From Ectocarpus siliculosus (lineage: Eukaryota > Sar > Phaeophyceae > Ectocarpales > Ectocarpaceae), in NCBI GenBank assembly GCA_000310025.1, contig FN648366.1, forward strand, positions 1,974 to 65,973: a DNA stretch of 64,000 nucleotides, read 5' to 3'. Within the stretch, counting starts at the first letter, position 1. Every line of letters begins with the position of its first letter. This document shows, in pieces, positions 33,560 to 45,446 of the stretch. The notes below the pieces were generated by a model. That model made no database searches. It was given only the letters and a program-made list of their open reading frames with translations, and was not told the origin of the DNA. The position numbers and the translations under genes were made by a program.

Positions 33560-33850
33560 GTACGTCTGTTTTCTATATAGGGCAAGCATGATATTTTCCG
33601 CGGTTTTCCAGTTCGGCCGGCCTTACAGTAGTCGGTGGTTTTTTTTGTATCGCATTCTAAAACCCAGTTACAATACATGGGTATATAGGGTCAAGTATGG
33701 CCATACTATATCCTATAGGGCATAGTGTCCCATTCTAACACCCATATAATACGTGGGTGTATTGGGTTGAGAATAGGCCATGCTAAATCCTATACAACAA
33801 AATGTGCTCCGATTCTAAGGTTTAGGATACCCATACAATAGACCCCGCCC
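33560..33850. repeat. Imperfect tandem repeat with ccatactatatcctat words
   Basis: A unit of about 80 bp with attctaaaacccagttacaa, gggtgtattgggttgag and tatcctata recurs two to three times with heavy divergence. A trace occurs at 46,780-46,815. Possibly a decayed satellite. Confidence 0.45.
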
Positions 33851-34041
33851 CCCCCCCCTCTCGCGACCAAGATTGACGCCCATCTGGGGGAGCGTTCCAC
33901 TGGAATGGCCCGTTGTGCTCTCACAGCACGCCGCTTGTCCCCCACAAAGCCACCGGGGGCGGGAAACCGGTGTGGTGTAACCGCTTTTGCAGCGTCTAAT
34001 GATCCCCATCCGTGCGCCCACCTACCCTCTACCCAGCTACG

Positions 34042-34287
34042 ATTGCGTGACACCCGTCATCTCAACCGCCTTTCTCATTCCCTCGTGTGCGAATATGCGG
34101 CTCCATGATGACACGCCACCCAGCACCCTAGCGATCGCGCAGCTCCTGTACGCGTCGCTGTTCTGCAACGGCGACGTAGACGTGGACACGGACGGCCCTG
34201 ACCTTGAAAGCGTCCAGCTCTCTCTCCGGGGAAACGGGCGCTTGGACTTGGGTTTCCGCGTCGGTGCTGCCACGGTGATCCTGGCAA
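34042..34287 (+). CDS. Possible orphan exon, unknown protein
   Basis: After tctacccag the frame reads CVTPVISTAFLIPSCAN, then MRLHDDTPPSTLAIAQLLYA, then SLFCNGDVDVDTDGPDLES and VQLSLRGNGRLDLGF, ending near a caa|gtaagt donor. Codon use looks coding and the exon has both splice signals, but no family was recognised and no neighbouring exon was found. Confidence 0.35.
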
Positions 34288-34599
34288 GTAAGTACACTAG
34301 ACACGTGCCGGTTGGTGATTTGGTGCAGCGTCACCTGCGGCGGCCTCCGGCCGACCGTTGTATAGAGACGCCGGTATTTTGTGCTCACGGTGTGTTCTTT
34401 GGCGTGTGACAAGTCAATAAGTCGTTTCCGTTTGCCGAGCCAGCCTGCGGTCCCCCTGCTCCTTGAGGGCGGTTTGTTTCATAACGAAATAATCGCGCCA
34501 GCAGATCGACTGCCTGGTTCGGTCTTGCGGACGATTTGAATTTGAGGGGGGTACTCGTCTCTACCGCGTTTTTGGAGGGCGGACACAGCGGAGAGGTTT

Positions 34600-34900
34600 T
34601 GCAATACGGCGATGGTTTTCCGCGGTAAACGGTTTTTCGGTTTTCAGCGGTACCGCCTTCGGCGGTCCCGGAAAAATCAAGAATACGCGGGGAAAGATTT
34701 CGGTGGTACAACGGAATATGGCGGTACCGCGTTCAGCGATCCCGGTAAACACCAAAATCTAGCGGTAAACCGCCTTCGGTATTGGATTCATGGCGGTACC
34801 GCGTTCGGCGGTCCCGGCAACATATGAACTTTTGGCGGTAAACCGCCGGCGGTATTGCAATATGGCGGTAATGTTCTGGTGGTGAGCGGTTCTTGTTTTC
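34600..34900. repeat. GGCGGTACCGCC palindromic repeat cluster 1
   Basis: Many copies of gcggtaccgcsttcggcggt and ggcggtaaaccgcc, each self-complementary at its core. A second cluster lies at 35,440-35,620, bracketing 0.5 kb. Confidence 0.65.
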
Positions 34901-35439
34901 CTGGCGGTAACGTAAGGCAACATGTTTTCCGACCGTGTGAACCTTGCACATACAGTGATGCATGCACTGCTGTACCTCTCAGAATGCAATGTTCGTGATT
35001 TCACCCACAAATTAGTACTGAAAAGACCACCAGCATTCAAAACGTGAACCTGTGGTCACCATGCACTTCATGGATGGACCAAGATACTCCATTCAAAATG
35101 CTCAGACCAATACACTAGGCAATCCATTCTATTACGTTTATCGAAAAAATAGTGTAGAACGGCAATCCACAGACCAGACCATACCATGCCGATTTGTGAT
35201 GGCGTCAAGAAGTAAAAAGATCTTCGACTTTTTCGACCTCTCCTCCTGCGTAGCCCGGATTGCTGTGTACTCTGACTACCCTAGTCTACTGGCGAACGCC
35301 AACCGACAGGTTCGACCGCTTTTCCTGTGCAGCCACGGGTTGCTGTTCGCTCTTGGCGGCCATAGCTCGTGCCCGAACAGGAACTCAATGGAACCACGCA
35401 ACAAAGAGTAAAAATACAACAGAACAGGGGAAAAATGGG

Positions 35440-35620
35440 TCTGGCGGTACTCTTTCGGTGGTGTGGCAATTGTGGCGGTACTGACTTTCGGCGGATTTGC
35501 AATGTGGCGGTATTGTTTCGGCGTTAAGGGGTTTTTCGTTTTTCGGCAGTACCGCCTTCGTCGGTCCCGGTAAATATACGGCAAAATACGGCGGTAATTT
35601 CCGCCAATGCCCGGACTGCC
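35440..35620. repeat. GGCGGTACCGCC palindromic repeat cluster 2
   Basis: Same word family as 34,600-34,900 (ggcggtac, cagtaccgccttcgtcggtc, cccggtaaa). The two clusters could be the ends of one foldback element. Confidence 0.6.
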
Positions 35621-36849
35621 CACCAAGGTGGGGAAAAAACGTCGGGAAAATTCCATCGAGCACCCCTACTTTGAGGCCACCTTTCTTTCTATTTGTTGAG
35701 CACACGCACACCACACTGCAATTGACGAACGGAGCAAACATCATGCCAATCGTTTCAGACGGTGAGACATCGATGTTCCTGGATGAGCAGGCGAACAGAC
35801 GCGATTTCTAGAGCACCTTTGCTTGGGAAATGTTGGTGTCCGGCTCTTGCTTTGCTGGGTGCACTCAAAGCACTGGACGTCAACAACAAAAGGAGAACTC
35901 ACATGATATACATTTTTTGTTTCGAGCATGAACAAATTGACAAACCATGGCAAGCGTGGGCGATGATGGACTGCATCACGGACGACTCTTTGGCTCAGTG
36001 TTCCAGACACGCTTATATCTCTCTTTCAACGGGGATAGTTACCTCTCACCTGTAACAGGTAATATTGGGGGGCCGTCAAATCGTACTTTCACCCCCCGCA
36101 CACCGTACCTGTGGGAGATCGATCATGCCGAACAATGAAGCAGTGGTACGACTTCAAGCGGGCGGTCGGCGACGCCCAACAGCAGTCATATGGTTCCTAA
36201 CAAGCTCAATAGTCAGCGTATCAGGTTCAGCACTCACAAGGGGCTGGCGCTTGGTCAGGCACAAAGGCAAGGTTATGGTTCAGTTCTCTCGCGTGATCGG
36301 CGGTGGTAACTAACCACCTGGTGTTTTGGGAAGGAAAGCACGCCGAGGGAGGTGGTACAATCATGGGATTCAGGGGACATCTGTCCTGAACCCTCCGAAC
36401 AGGCTGGACCGGGGGAACATTATAGGTTGTTCGATTCCCCGGTGATGACAGCCCACGCCCTCCGGATGCGTCGCGACCATGCCGAAGTTTCCATCATCGT
36501 ATTAAGAACCGGTTGGGACGTCCGGCCGGAACACCCCCCCCAGCATCGACCGTGATAAACGGCTACGCTACAAAAGAGGACGGGCGACCCAGTTCCCAAA
36601 CACCGTTCGACTCTCCACTTCCTAGTTAGTCAGCAAAGAAGTCCCGATGTTGGACCACGAAACGATGATGTTAGATCTCTTCATCCCATTCTCCACCAAT
36701 CGGTACGATGAGCGGTGCATTAAATTCGCGTATAAACCTTCAGGCTTTGCTCCACTGCCGTCACACACACCCAGACTGTCAGACAGACAGTCGGTAGGCT
36801 CAAGGCAGTGGTATACACAAGGTCAAACCTCAAGCAGAAAATAAAGGAC

Positions 36850-37013
36850 GGGCAGCAATGCCGACGCCTGCATCCACTTCGCGCTTGGTAGTTGGCAGTT
36901 ATTTCCTCCCAGTCGGACGCCCCGTTGTTCTTGTCGGAGGTCACCTTAATGTCTCGGATGTCCATCTCGAGGAACTCCCACGGCTGAAGTAGTCGGGTCG
37001 GCATCATGAACAA
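36850..37013 (-). pseudogene. Retroelement integrase-like fragment
   Basis: Minus-strand frame MMPTRLLQPWEFLEMDIRDI then KVTSDKNNGASDWEE resembles the start of an LTR-element integrase core (P.E.L.MDI with the first Asp). It ends after about 50 residues. The LTR fragment at 37,150-37,225 is adjacent. Confidence 0.35.
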
Positions 37014-37149
37014 TTGTTTGCTCCACGCGCGCTTCCGCCGACGGCACTTGCAGGATAGGACGCAGGCGCGGACATCTTTCTTGAGCGCTCCTCATCTCCA
37101 AACGCGTGTGATATTCTTAGTCGACACGCTGAAGGAATTGTTGATGTTG

Positions 37150-37225
37150 TCTTCGCATTACCAACCGTTCCGATATCTCTACCCAGTACCTCTATCTGTC
37201 CGTGCTGATCAAACACTTGACAGAA
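37150..37225 (-). repeat. LTR fragment related to the 4,081-10,938 element
   Basis: aaccgttccgatatctct, acccagtacctctatctgtc and gtgctgatcaaacacttgac match 10,097-10,152 of the upstream LTR with a few differences. Confidence 0.6.
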
Positions 37226-37952
37226 CGAACATAGTACCGATTTTTTGTCTGACTTCGTTTTCCAATCGTTTCGTCGTTTTCCCAGCTTTGGAGGCGTTTC
37301 GGCATCGATCATGAGAGGTGTCTTCTCTGGATCCTGAGGGTCCGCTGGTTGACCCTTGCGAGCAGGTGACAAAAAAGTGTCTGAAACTGTTGTTGTGGTA
37401 CGCGACGGACGTATCCAAACACACGAAGAAGAATATACCAGCCGTGCATCACGCTGCCCCTCCGATCGTGGAACTGAAAGAGACAGACAGATGGACATAT
37501 GACAGCTAGAGAGGGGGAGAGAGAGAAAGACGTTACAGACAGGAAGACATGAGAGAGGGTTTTCTTAAGGCAACGTAGTAGTACTATGGTAGTAGTAGAG
37601 TGCCATGCCATGTCTCTGCGGTATCTAGGCGATCCCAACTCCTACCGCTTTTGTCTGTCGTCTTCTTCCCATGCGGTGAAAGCTTGTATGTGCCGCAGTA
37701 GACTCAGAGATTCAGACAGTGATACTCGAGGTGGTTTGACAGAGACTCGTGCCTCCGTCCTTCCGTTATATCGGAGAGATGTGGACGGGCTCTTGAACTC
37801 TCGCGATTTTTCTGTCTGCTTCTACTAGAGCCTAAAGGGTGAATGGATGCCTAAACGCACTTTGCGCAGTACCCCCCTCTCCCCAATTCCCATCATCTGA
37901 TAACCCCCCTTTCCCCCCGTTGCCTCTTGCACTTTGTTTTGTGCCAAACAAG

Positions 37953-38120
37953 GTGTTGAACACCGGGTGCAACCTGACCATCGCCTCCCTTGTGCCGTTC
38001 ATCTCCTTCTGCAAGTTCCTCAGGGGGGCCCTACTCAACCCCACTTGGGTGCCGATACAGTTCGAGCACACCTTCCCGCTGCTGCTGCTGCTGCTGCTCT
38101 ACATGCTGTTTTGCTTCTTG
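37953..38120 (+). CDS. Orphan exon encoding a membrane helix
   Basis: 168 nt, phase 0 at both ends, acceptor aacaag and donor gtgagc. Encodes VLNTGCNLTIASLVPFISF, then CKFLRGALLNPTWVPIQFE and a Leu-rich helix FPLLLLLLLYMLFCFL. Clean splice sites and open frame favour a real exon of a multi-pass protein. No flanking exon or family was recognised. Confidence 0.4.
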
Positions 38121-39169
38121 GTGAGCGTGAGAGAGCGCGACAAGCCTCAGCCTACCCGTCACCGCTCCCTTTCTACTACCCCCCCCTCACTCTTTCTCCC
38201 CTCGCTATTGCGACACGCGTTCAAGAGGATGCCACGAAAGTATGTACTGTATACGACGAGATAAAGAACCCCCCCTGGATCAATTCCGAAGCTCGATTTA
38301 TCAACAGCACGAAGAGTCGCAGCGCCGAAAGCAGCGGCATTGAAGCCGTCTGGTGGAGAGCTCTCCGAAAACACATCGTTTCGTTTATGCATCCTCTTCG
38401 TGGAGTAATCGAGCTTTGAAAATCGGTCCAGGGGGTGTGCAATCTTGGGAGTATACAGTAGTAGATAAGCGCGTTGTTTGTGTCCCACGAACGGGCATGT
38501 CAAGGATCCGTCGCCTTCTCGAGGGGCCTCTCTCCCCCGCACAAGTCTTGTGCAGAACGTGGCGTGAAAAACACCCGGGCGTTAGCGGCATCCCTGTAAG
38601 GGGCAGAAACGACACGTGGGGTCGATTCTGAAAGTGATGCGTAGTGGCCTGTAGAGTCAGTTGGACATTGGACAGAAAGAGTTTGTGGAGGACGCTTCCC
38701 TCCCCCTCCAACCAACTACGTAACGCCTGTTTTGTCGCACGTGAACCTTTGCCTTTCATCAGACGCCTCGGCGTGATCGGGAGGGGCTGCTGCGAGTCCT
38801 GTGGACGACGATAACCTCGCCGTTCGGAAAGGTCCGATTCCTTGAGGGCTACGCATACGTCGGCGATATCCTCACCAGGTACGGCGGAAGATGGAGTTTG
38901 TTTGCCACGGTGGTGTACTGCTCGTATCATACCGAAACGTAGACGATAGTGGCGATATGGACTGCACGCTATGTAGCGAGAAGAATCGAAGACGCTCTAG
39001 GTGTGTCCACGATCGTTATCTCAAGGACGAGTGCTTGCTAATGGCGTGATGTTTTATTCTTCGAAGTATTGAATACAAGGCCTCCCTTCGGGGCGTCGGT
39101 GTGACGCCTCCCGTGGGTGCCGCAAGACCACACGGTCGAAAATTGTGCATGCGGACCGTTTTTCCTTTC

Positions 39170-39250
39170 TGTCGTTTACATGGGTTTTGGTATTGGTTCG
39201 CCATGCTTTCCCGTCGCGGAACGCATCCATGGGGTATTTGGCGACAAGAA
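39170..39250 (+). repeat. Fragment of the 340-bp repeat family
   Basis: ggttcgccatgctttcccgtcgcggaacgcatcc resembles 18,457-18,490 (ggttcgcctggctttgtctg, gcggaacgcatcc). Confidence 0.55.
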
Positions 39251-39431
39251 GGACGAGGACGCTCCCCTTCCTTCCCCGCCCACCCCTCCCGTCTTGCTGC
39301 CACAGCAGCAGAGGGCGACGAAAGCGAGGAGGATGCTCCCGTGCTGCTTGGCCCCCCAAATCAAGAGGGGGAGGTGGTGGCGAAAGGACGTTCTCCGGAG
39401 CATTCTTCCTTGTCCGCCGAGAAGGCAACAT

Positions 39432-39720
39432 AAGTGGACCGACTGTTCCGAGCGCAGCTTTCGTCCTCAGCACGGTTGGATTCACTCGTAACGGAGAGGC
39501 CTGGAGCTCTGGAGGGCATCAAACGGGTCGTTGAAGCGCTAGTCCCTGGAAGCGGTTCTCCCGACAATGACCTCAGTGACACGTAGAGTCGCCGGCAGCT
39601 TGGCACGTTGGTTTCAATGGCAAAGGCTCTAGGCGAGGTTGTGGCAAGTCCTGTGCAATAAAATTGTACGATTCCCGCGTTATGCAGTAGCAACGATGAA
39701 GAGAGCGCTGCGATAACCAA
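39432..39720 (+). pseudogene. Last exon of the SPX-like gene copy, left arm, stopped
   Basis: Frame SARLDSLVTERPGALEGIKR then VVEALVPGSGSPDNDLSD is interrupted by TAG where the right copy has ATG TAC (LSDMYSRRKLG), then continues RRQLGTLVSMAKALGEVV. A second stop follows at ccgtgcaataa-type sequence. Broken relative to 46,468-46,754. Confidence 0.55.
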
Positions 39721-39839
39721 TTGATGTCCAACTTGGAACGTGGTAAGTCGGCTGATCTCCAATCATGCAATGCTGCCCGCGCGCTGGCAGCGAGGTACGC
39801 ATGGCATAGGCCGGTTCTGACGGCGGTGTAGTATTCTTT

Positions 39840-40260
39840 GGAGAACGGCGGCAAGGCTAGCTCCCTCCGCTGTACACCCATGTCCTCGCAAACACCGATG
39901 ACATGGATGTACAGCGAAGGAGCCAGCCTTACCCCCCTCTCGAAAGCATACTACGCCGCCGTCAGAACCGATCTATGCCACGAGTACCTCGCTACTAGCG
40001 TCACCGGCAGTGATGCGATGGCATGGATGTACAGCAGAAGCAGCTAGCCTTGTCCCCCTTTTAGAAGGCATACTACGCCGCCGTCAGAACCGATCTATGC
40101 CACGCGTAGCGTCATCGACAGTGATGCGATGACATGGATGTACAGCAGATGGAGCTAGCCTTACCCCCCTTTCCGAAAGGACACTGCACGGCCATCAGGA
40201 CCTGTTATGCAATGCGAACCTCGCTGCCATCGTCATCGACAGTGACTGGGTGTCCACGAG
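39840..40260 (+). repeat. Tandem repeat, unit about 120 bp
   Basis: Each unit contains atggatgtacagc, a gctagccttrcccccc stretch, catactacgccgccgtcaga and accgatctatgccac. About four units, each damaged differently. Inverted counterpart at 45,940-46,410. Confidence 0.75.
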
Positions 40261-41175
40261 GACGACCGGTGGCATGGACAAGGTAGGTTCCACGTTATGA
40301 CGGGAGTGTGGCTTGCGGGATCTGCGCTGTCTGTATGTTCAGTCGACATGCGTGCTTGCTCTCTCCCAGCCAATCGAAGCCCCGATGTTTTCTTTGCTAT
40401 ATTTCAGGCCGGAGCGGCCTTCTTTGTGTATAGCGCCGTTCCTGTCTGGAGAGCAACCATGCTTTGAACGTCCACCGCGCATCTGTGCGATCGCCCACGA
40501 GCTTCGCACTACTATTTTACCGTACTGGTGAAGAAATGTTTGATGAGGCTAACAGTTCAAGTGCATCAGTACGTTCAACTTCCTGCCGTGCGATACGGCG
40601 AGTCACGTGTTCCGAAAATCACCCGCAAATTCGTAGCAGCTTCCGCATGCACCATGCCCCCTTGCCGTGTCCTTCGCTATTGTAGACGGCAACCGTGGAG
40701 AAGCGAGTGCCAGAGGTGACTCCGAGCCAGGCGAAAGATCGAATTCTCCGAGCCAGGCGAAAGATCGAATTCCGGTGAGCGCAGTCGTCTCGTGGACCAA
40801 AACCTGTTTCTTGCGAATGAACGTGGCTAGAATATCTACTTTTTCCCGCTGGCCCGGTCATGGGGTAGTTTTCGCAGCGCGTTCTCATGTGATTTCGTCC
40901 GAGGGGTTGCTTGAGATTTCGTTCTATTCGGGCCCACAACCTTGTTTAATCGAACGCAAGGGGTCGAGAAGCCTGGCCTTGGGCGATTACGAAACATTTA
41001 TGATACCTCCCTTGCCATGCAGCTGCTGTCGGATTTCGGCCAACTCGACCGACTGCGACGAAGAGTTGGTGTTTGCGGGCTAACTTTGTGCAAGAAGGCC
41101 ACACCGGGCGCTTAAGACTCCGGCCACACACCCCTGTCCCCTCGCCTTCACAACCGCCTCTTTGTCCCCGCCGGT

Positions 41176-41799
41176 GGGTACGTTCGCTCTGCAGCTATGT
41201 CCGCTGTTTCCTCACGAACAGGACATGCCCGACTGCCTTCTCTCGCCCGCGGCTGTGATGTCCTTCAAGGTCAAGGACAGCATGAAGAACGTGGAGGTGA
41301 ACAGGCACAACATCAGGCCTCCTGAGGCGCCCAGCATCGCCGGCATCTGTGTGTATGTCGCGCAAACGGGAGGAACTGAATGGTGCTATTGGAGGAGATG
41401 AAGGGACGCAATTTTTTGGAAGAAACGTGGCCTGTAGCAATTTTCTGCTTTCACCATCTGCGTTGTGTGGAGGTGGACGGGTTTGGCTGTACCTCATAAG
41501 ATTGCCTGAGAAACTCGCGTTTGACTGGGTGTTGGTTCTTTCGTGAAGCATGCCGATGCTATTGTGGAAAGTGCTTTGCAGATATTTCAACGGACATTAC
41601 AGTAACAAAAATATGACGTCCTTGTCGCGTGGCCGGGCAGGTTTTGAACCCCACGTACGCCTACATCCCACCGAAACTCGTCGATCTCTACATCACCAAC
41701 ATTGGGGGCTTGCAGCCGTCGTACATCCACCGGATTTTGTAGGAGTTCTACCACATGGACGACCTCATAACCCCCATTTCAGACGAGCAGGCCAGCTGA
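41176..41799 (+). pseudogene. eIF2B beta-subunit, two C-terminal exons, in-frame TAG
   Basis: Exon A (about 41,176-41,296) encodes CPLFPHEQD and SPAAVMSFKVKDSMKNVE, ending at a phase-0 gtgaac donor. Exon B starts after gggcag at 41,641 with VLNPTYAYIPPKL, then VDLYITNIGGLQPSYIHRI. The joined NVEVLNP...YIPP.LVDLYITNIGG...SYI is the conserved C-terminus of the beta subunit of translation factor eIF2B, the guanine-nucleotide exchange factor for eIF2. TAG at 41,740 interrupts RIL-EFYHMDD where a Gln or Ser codon is expected; a second stop is TGA at 41,797. No upstream exons were found nearby, so this looks like a stranded, decayed gene end. Confidence 0.7.
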
Positions 41800-44700
41800 A
41801 GGTTATGGTACCAATTCCTGGGTCGTCGGTGTGAGTTGAGTAGTTTGTTGGGGGTTTGGGGATTCGTTCACTGCTGTAGCAGCGGAAGGGGCTAGACAAT
41901 GTGGTGTCGTGTGATGATCACGCCGGCCTGCAGCATTCCGACTTCCGTTTGAACGTGTTCCGGTATGTGGCTGCGCACGTACACGTCATGGAATTCCATT
42001 AACCTGGTTGGAGACGTAGGGGTTGCGAAGTGCCGGTCTTGAGGTGTACATGTACCCGCTCCCTTGTCGTAGGCTGTGTTGCGTTGGAACCCAGTTGTGA
42101 CGGATTCTATGTGGTAGACTATACACCAGCAATGGTATTTGACTGTGGCGAATGAACCGTGCGACTATGTTCGTTCGATTGTTGGGCGGGCGCACGACAG
42201 CAGTGGCCTCGCAGGATTTGTGCAGAGAGAAACCGTGAACGTTCCCTGCGCAAGAATATTTGGAACTGAGTTTTTGCAGAGATGGAAGCGTAGAGTTCAA
42301 GCTTGACGGCCTGAGTGAAGTTGCCATGGCGACAACAGCCTTTAACGACAAGATAGGAATGAAGGTCCTGTTGACCGGCTTCTCGCAACGTACCGAGCAG
42401 AGAGTGACGTGCTTCGATTGCGACAAACTCGAGTGCCACATGCCGACATGGCCTAGGTTTGACGTCCAACGATATCGCTTTCCATGTCCGTGTAGATGTG
42501 TGTGAAAATTGAGCTCAACGGAACGTCCGCTTAGCATGGTACCCCCGACGGAAGTGGGTACTGCGACGTCCAAGTATTCACTTCCGACGTTTCGTTTTGT
42601 ATTCTTTCCGGGTGGAGAAATCATCGTTCAACGACTAATTGATGGGATTGAGCGATACACGGCCTTGTGATGAAAACGGGGCAGAACGTGATGCGGGGTT
42701 TGCGAGAGGAAGGGGGCTGAAAACCCAGACCCCCGGTAAATTATTGGTGACGGCATAACCAAATGTGGTCACGTTGGCGCCAATGAAACGGTCCTAACAT
42801 CGCCTCCTCTCTAGCCACAAACGCACCACAGACACGAAAGCACCCTCCAATAGACGGCGAGTTCACTCTTCCACGAGCCCAAGCTTATGTACCCCACATC
42901 AATGTACTGCATTAATACAAATATATGGCCTCCCTCTCAACGTTCGAGTGCAAGGGATGCTGACGTGACGATATTGCCATCGTCTAGGATCCAAAGACAG
43001 AGTGAATGTCGAGTCTTTGCTCGGAACTCGTTTTCGTTTGCTTTGAGGTAACTTGACGTCTCAGGCCGAATCGAGAACATTCAGCAAAAACGTACGCACC
43101 AATCGAAATATTGGATAATTTCCCCATTCACGCAATAGTCGGTCTTGGCTTGATTGGCAAACGCAGAGCCCAACATTAATTTGACCGGGGTGCAATGCAA
43201 GCGCCTCGCCACTCGCGATCTCTCCAACAGTCCCGAGGGGGGGTGATGCGTGGTACTGCTGCAGATGCATTCAACGGATAAGAGAAAAACGATGCCGACG
43301 TTACGCTACCTTCTCATACGCCTACAGAAGGCGCCACCGTTGCAGAACCTCTAATTCACCCCAAGGGTCGCATCTCACTGACTTTCTAGGGAAACTATGC
43401 ATTAGGTTCCAGAACAGGATGCTTCCCTTACCACATGTTCTTACGATCAAGCCATGGGCCGGAATCACCTAACTCCTAGGTTCATAAACAAGGTGTTCTG
43501 TAGCATTCGCGAAATGCTTCTTTGATGAGGCCATCTACCTTCATTCCGTTGATCGCGTTACGTTCACCCGGTATTGCACGTCGAGGTTGGTATCGCATTG
43601 GAATATCATAAGGGAAGGCCTTGGACCACCGTATTTCACAATGCCATGCCCTCGACCGACCCTTCCATCCACATTATCGAGAGGTATAAACAATCATACA
43701 GACCTACTCCATGCGCGCGTGACACAAGACCCCTAAGTGAAGTGTCTCTCCTCCTCTGTGTCTGTGAAACCGACTCATTACAGGGGGTGACCAACGTCGA
43801 AGGGCCCCGTTCGCCGCAACTCTTCGTCAGGCCAAGCTTCCGTAGTTGTCGAATCACGTCAGCGATGGTGGCACCCGCGTAGTGCGATTTTTTCCCTGCG
43901 AACGGCCGATAACGAAGACAGTTTTAGGGCATATCGAGCTTGACGATAGTGTCATTGTGTGGTGTGCAGTTGCGAAAGAGCGTGCGGCTGGTGCTCTCAG
44001 CGCAAACATCGTGTTGTGGTGACGACCTGCGCACGCGTGCCGGCTTACCGTTGAGTAAGGGAAGCAAGTCGTGCCTCGATAACGTCCACCCGATTGTCGA
44101 CACCGTCCACACGATTTACCTGACCACTAGCGGAGGCTGAGGAAAACGGGCAATATGAGAGGGGTGTACTCAAAGTCGTGTGTGCCGTAGTCGGTTGACC
44201 GTTGACCTCGCATAGCACGATCAGAGGCGGCAGGAGAAATCAGCGCCATTCTCATGAACGTCTAGCATTCCATGCGGTGCACCGACGGGCAGTGACATAA
44301 AATCATGTGGCCATGCCTGTTCGATAGGCCCGAACCCGAGCACGAGGCACGATGAGGTGCTGCATGACAAAATAAACCGCATGCGATGTGCTCGCAAACG
44401 ACCCTGTTCCAGAGGACCCCATTGGGGGGAACCCTGCTTGTTTGATGACCTTCTCCTGACCTACACTGAGCATTCGTGTGTTGCAAGAAATAACAACAAA
44501 ATTGGGTATCCTTCGAGATAAAGACAACCGCCAAGACCGAATGGGTACCAAGACCCATCCACAGCTCCTCTCTCGCTGTGGTTCAGGTAGTTCTACACGC
44601 GGTTCAACGAAGCACCCAGCTACAATAGCAGGTACGGACCTGCGTCCCTCTCGCTGCCAAAACATCTCCAGGTTCCCCTTCATCTCGAGTTTCTGCTGGA

Positions 44701-45446
44701 GAAACTGTCCTCCTCCTTCAAACCGTGGTTATCCACCAAGTACGGCGCGGGAAAAACAATGTTCGAAGGACGTGTCGAATGATTCCCAGGAAGAAAGGAC
44801 CTCATACCACATCTGGCTTCTCCAACACTCCTTCGAAATATTGGAATTACACACGCGGTTTGGAAGCAAACTGAGCTGACCAATAACCAGACAAACAAGC
44901 CGATTGTTTGGTGAGCCCGACAACCTGGTTGCCGCTTTTTTGTTTGGCCTTTGCTTTTTTTTGCGGTTAACATGGTGGTGGTCAAGTCGACAATGTTGTG
45001 CGGGGTCGAGAACCCTCACCCCGCGCAAAAGCGATGATCGCACCACGTTGTGTTAAATTGGCCAACCACCCTCGCGGCAGTGACACCGTGTTAGTAACTG
45101 TCTCTGGACGTGAAAGCACCAGAAAAAAAATAAAATCACCGCACCTGTCATCCGTATGCGAGGAACTAAAGCACAAAAATGCCAAACACCCTCAGCAGGA
45201 TGCACCGCACCCTCCGCGAGACTCGTCGAATACCTCACAGAGCTTCGCGCTTGGCGAGTGAAAGCTAACCCCGCTGTGTCCCGGCTTTGTAGGGATCTGA
45301 AGTCAATGAAATAAGGACTACGACTATAGGTACGGCATGCACGACTATGAGTACACCCCCCCCTGCTTCTCGGAAAATTCGTGGGGTTCGTCGTGTGAAA
45401 CTGGCACCATGTCACAACCGCGCTTACCGGCATTCACTATTTTCCT
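41800..45446. other. Unpaired spacer of the palindrome, no gene seen
   Basis: This is the centre of the inverted duplication. I find no domain, repeat family or credible exon on either strand. A gene-sized open frame on the minus strand (41,986-42,624) has no recognisable content. Polypyrimidine and simple stretches are absent. Confidence 0.5.

Larger units (their letters stand above)
28620..33665 (+). repeat. Inverted duplication, left arm, middle block
   Basis: Reverse-complement match to 46,796-51,800. Anchors: cap exons, a promoter-side region (29,000-31,200), the SPX-like gene copies and the cttacagtagtcggtggt word near 33,623. Homology breaks at about 33,665 on this side and 46,796 on the other. 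Confidence 0.85.
33690..39430. other. Left-arm-only insert, 5.8 kb, splits the SPX-like gene copy
   Basis: In the right arm the corresponding blocks (46,755 and 46,796) are almost adjacent. Here they are separated by this stretch, which holds two possible orphan exons, GGTACCGCC repeats, a retroelement fragment and otherwise nothing recognisable (35,650-36,850 and 38,270-39,050 show no gene). Insertion here or deletion there are both possible. Confidence 0.65.
39432..40735 (+). repeat. Inverted duplication, left arm, inner block
   Basis: Reverse-complement match to 45,447-46,755: starts with gtggaccgactgttccgagc and ends with gtgccagaggtgactcc. It contains the decayed last exon of the SPX-like gene and the tandem repeat 39,840-40,260. 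Confidence 0.85.

Noticed and set aside
36421-36480. Possible tRNA B box (gttcgattcc)
   Set aside because: No matching A box or cloverleaf could be drawn around it.
39101-39534. Several overlapping open frames of about 110-130 codons
   Set aside because: They overlap in all frames, partly cover the 340-bp repeat fragment and have no domain.
41986-42624. Minus-strand open frame of 212 codons in the spacer
   Set aside because: No motif, no splice support and no homologous copy to test it against.
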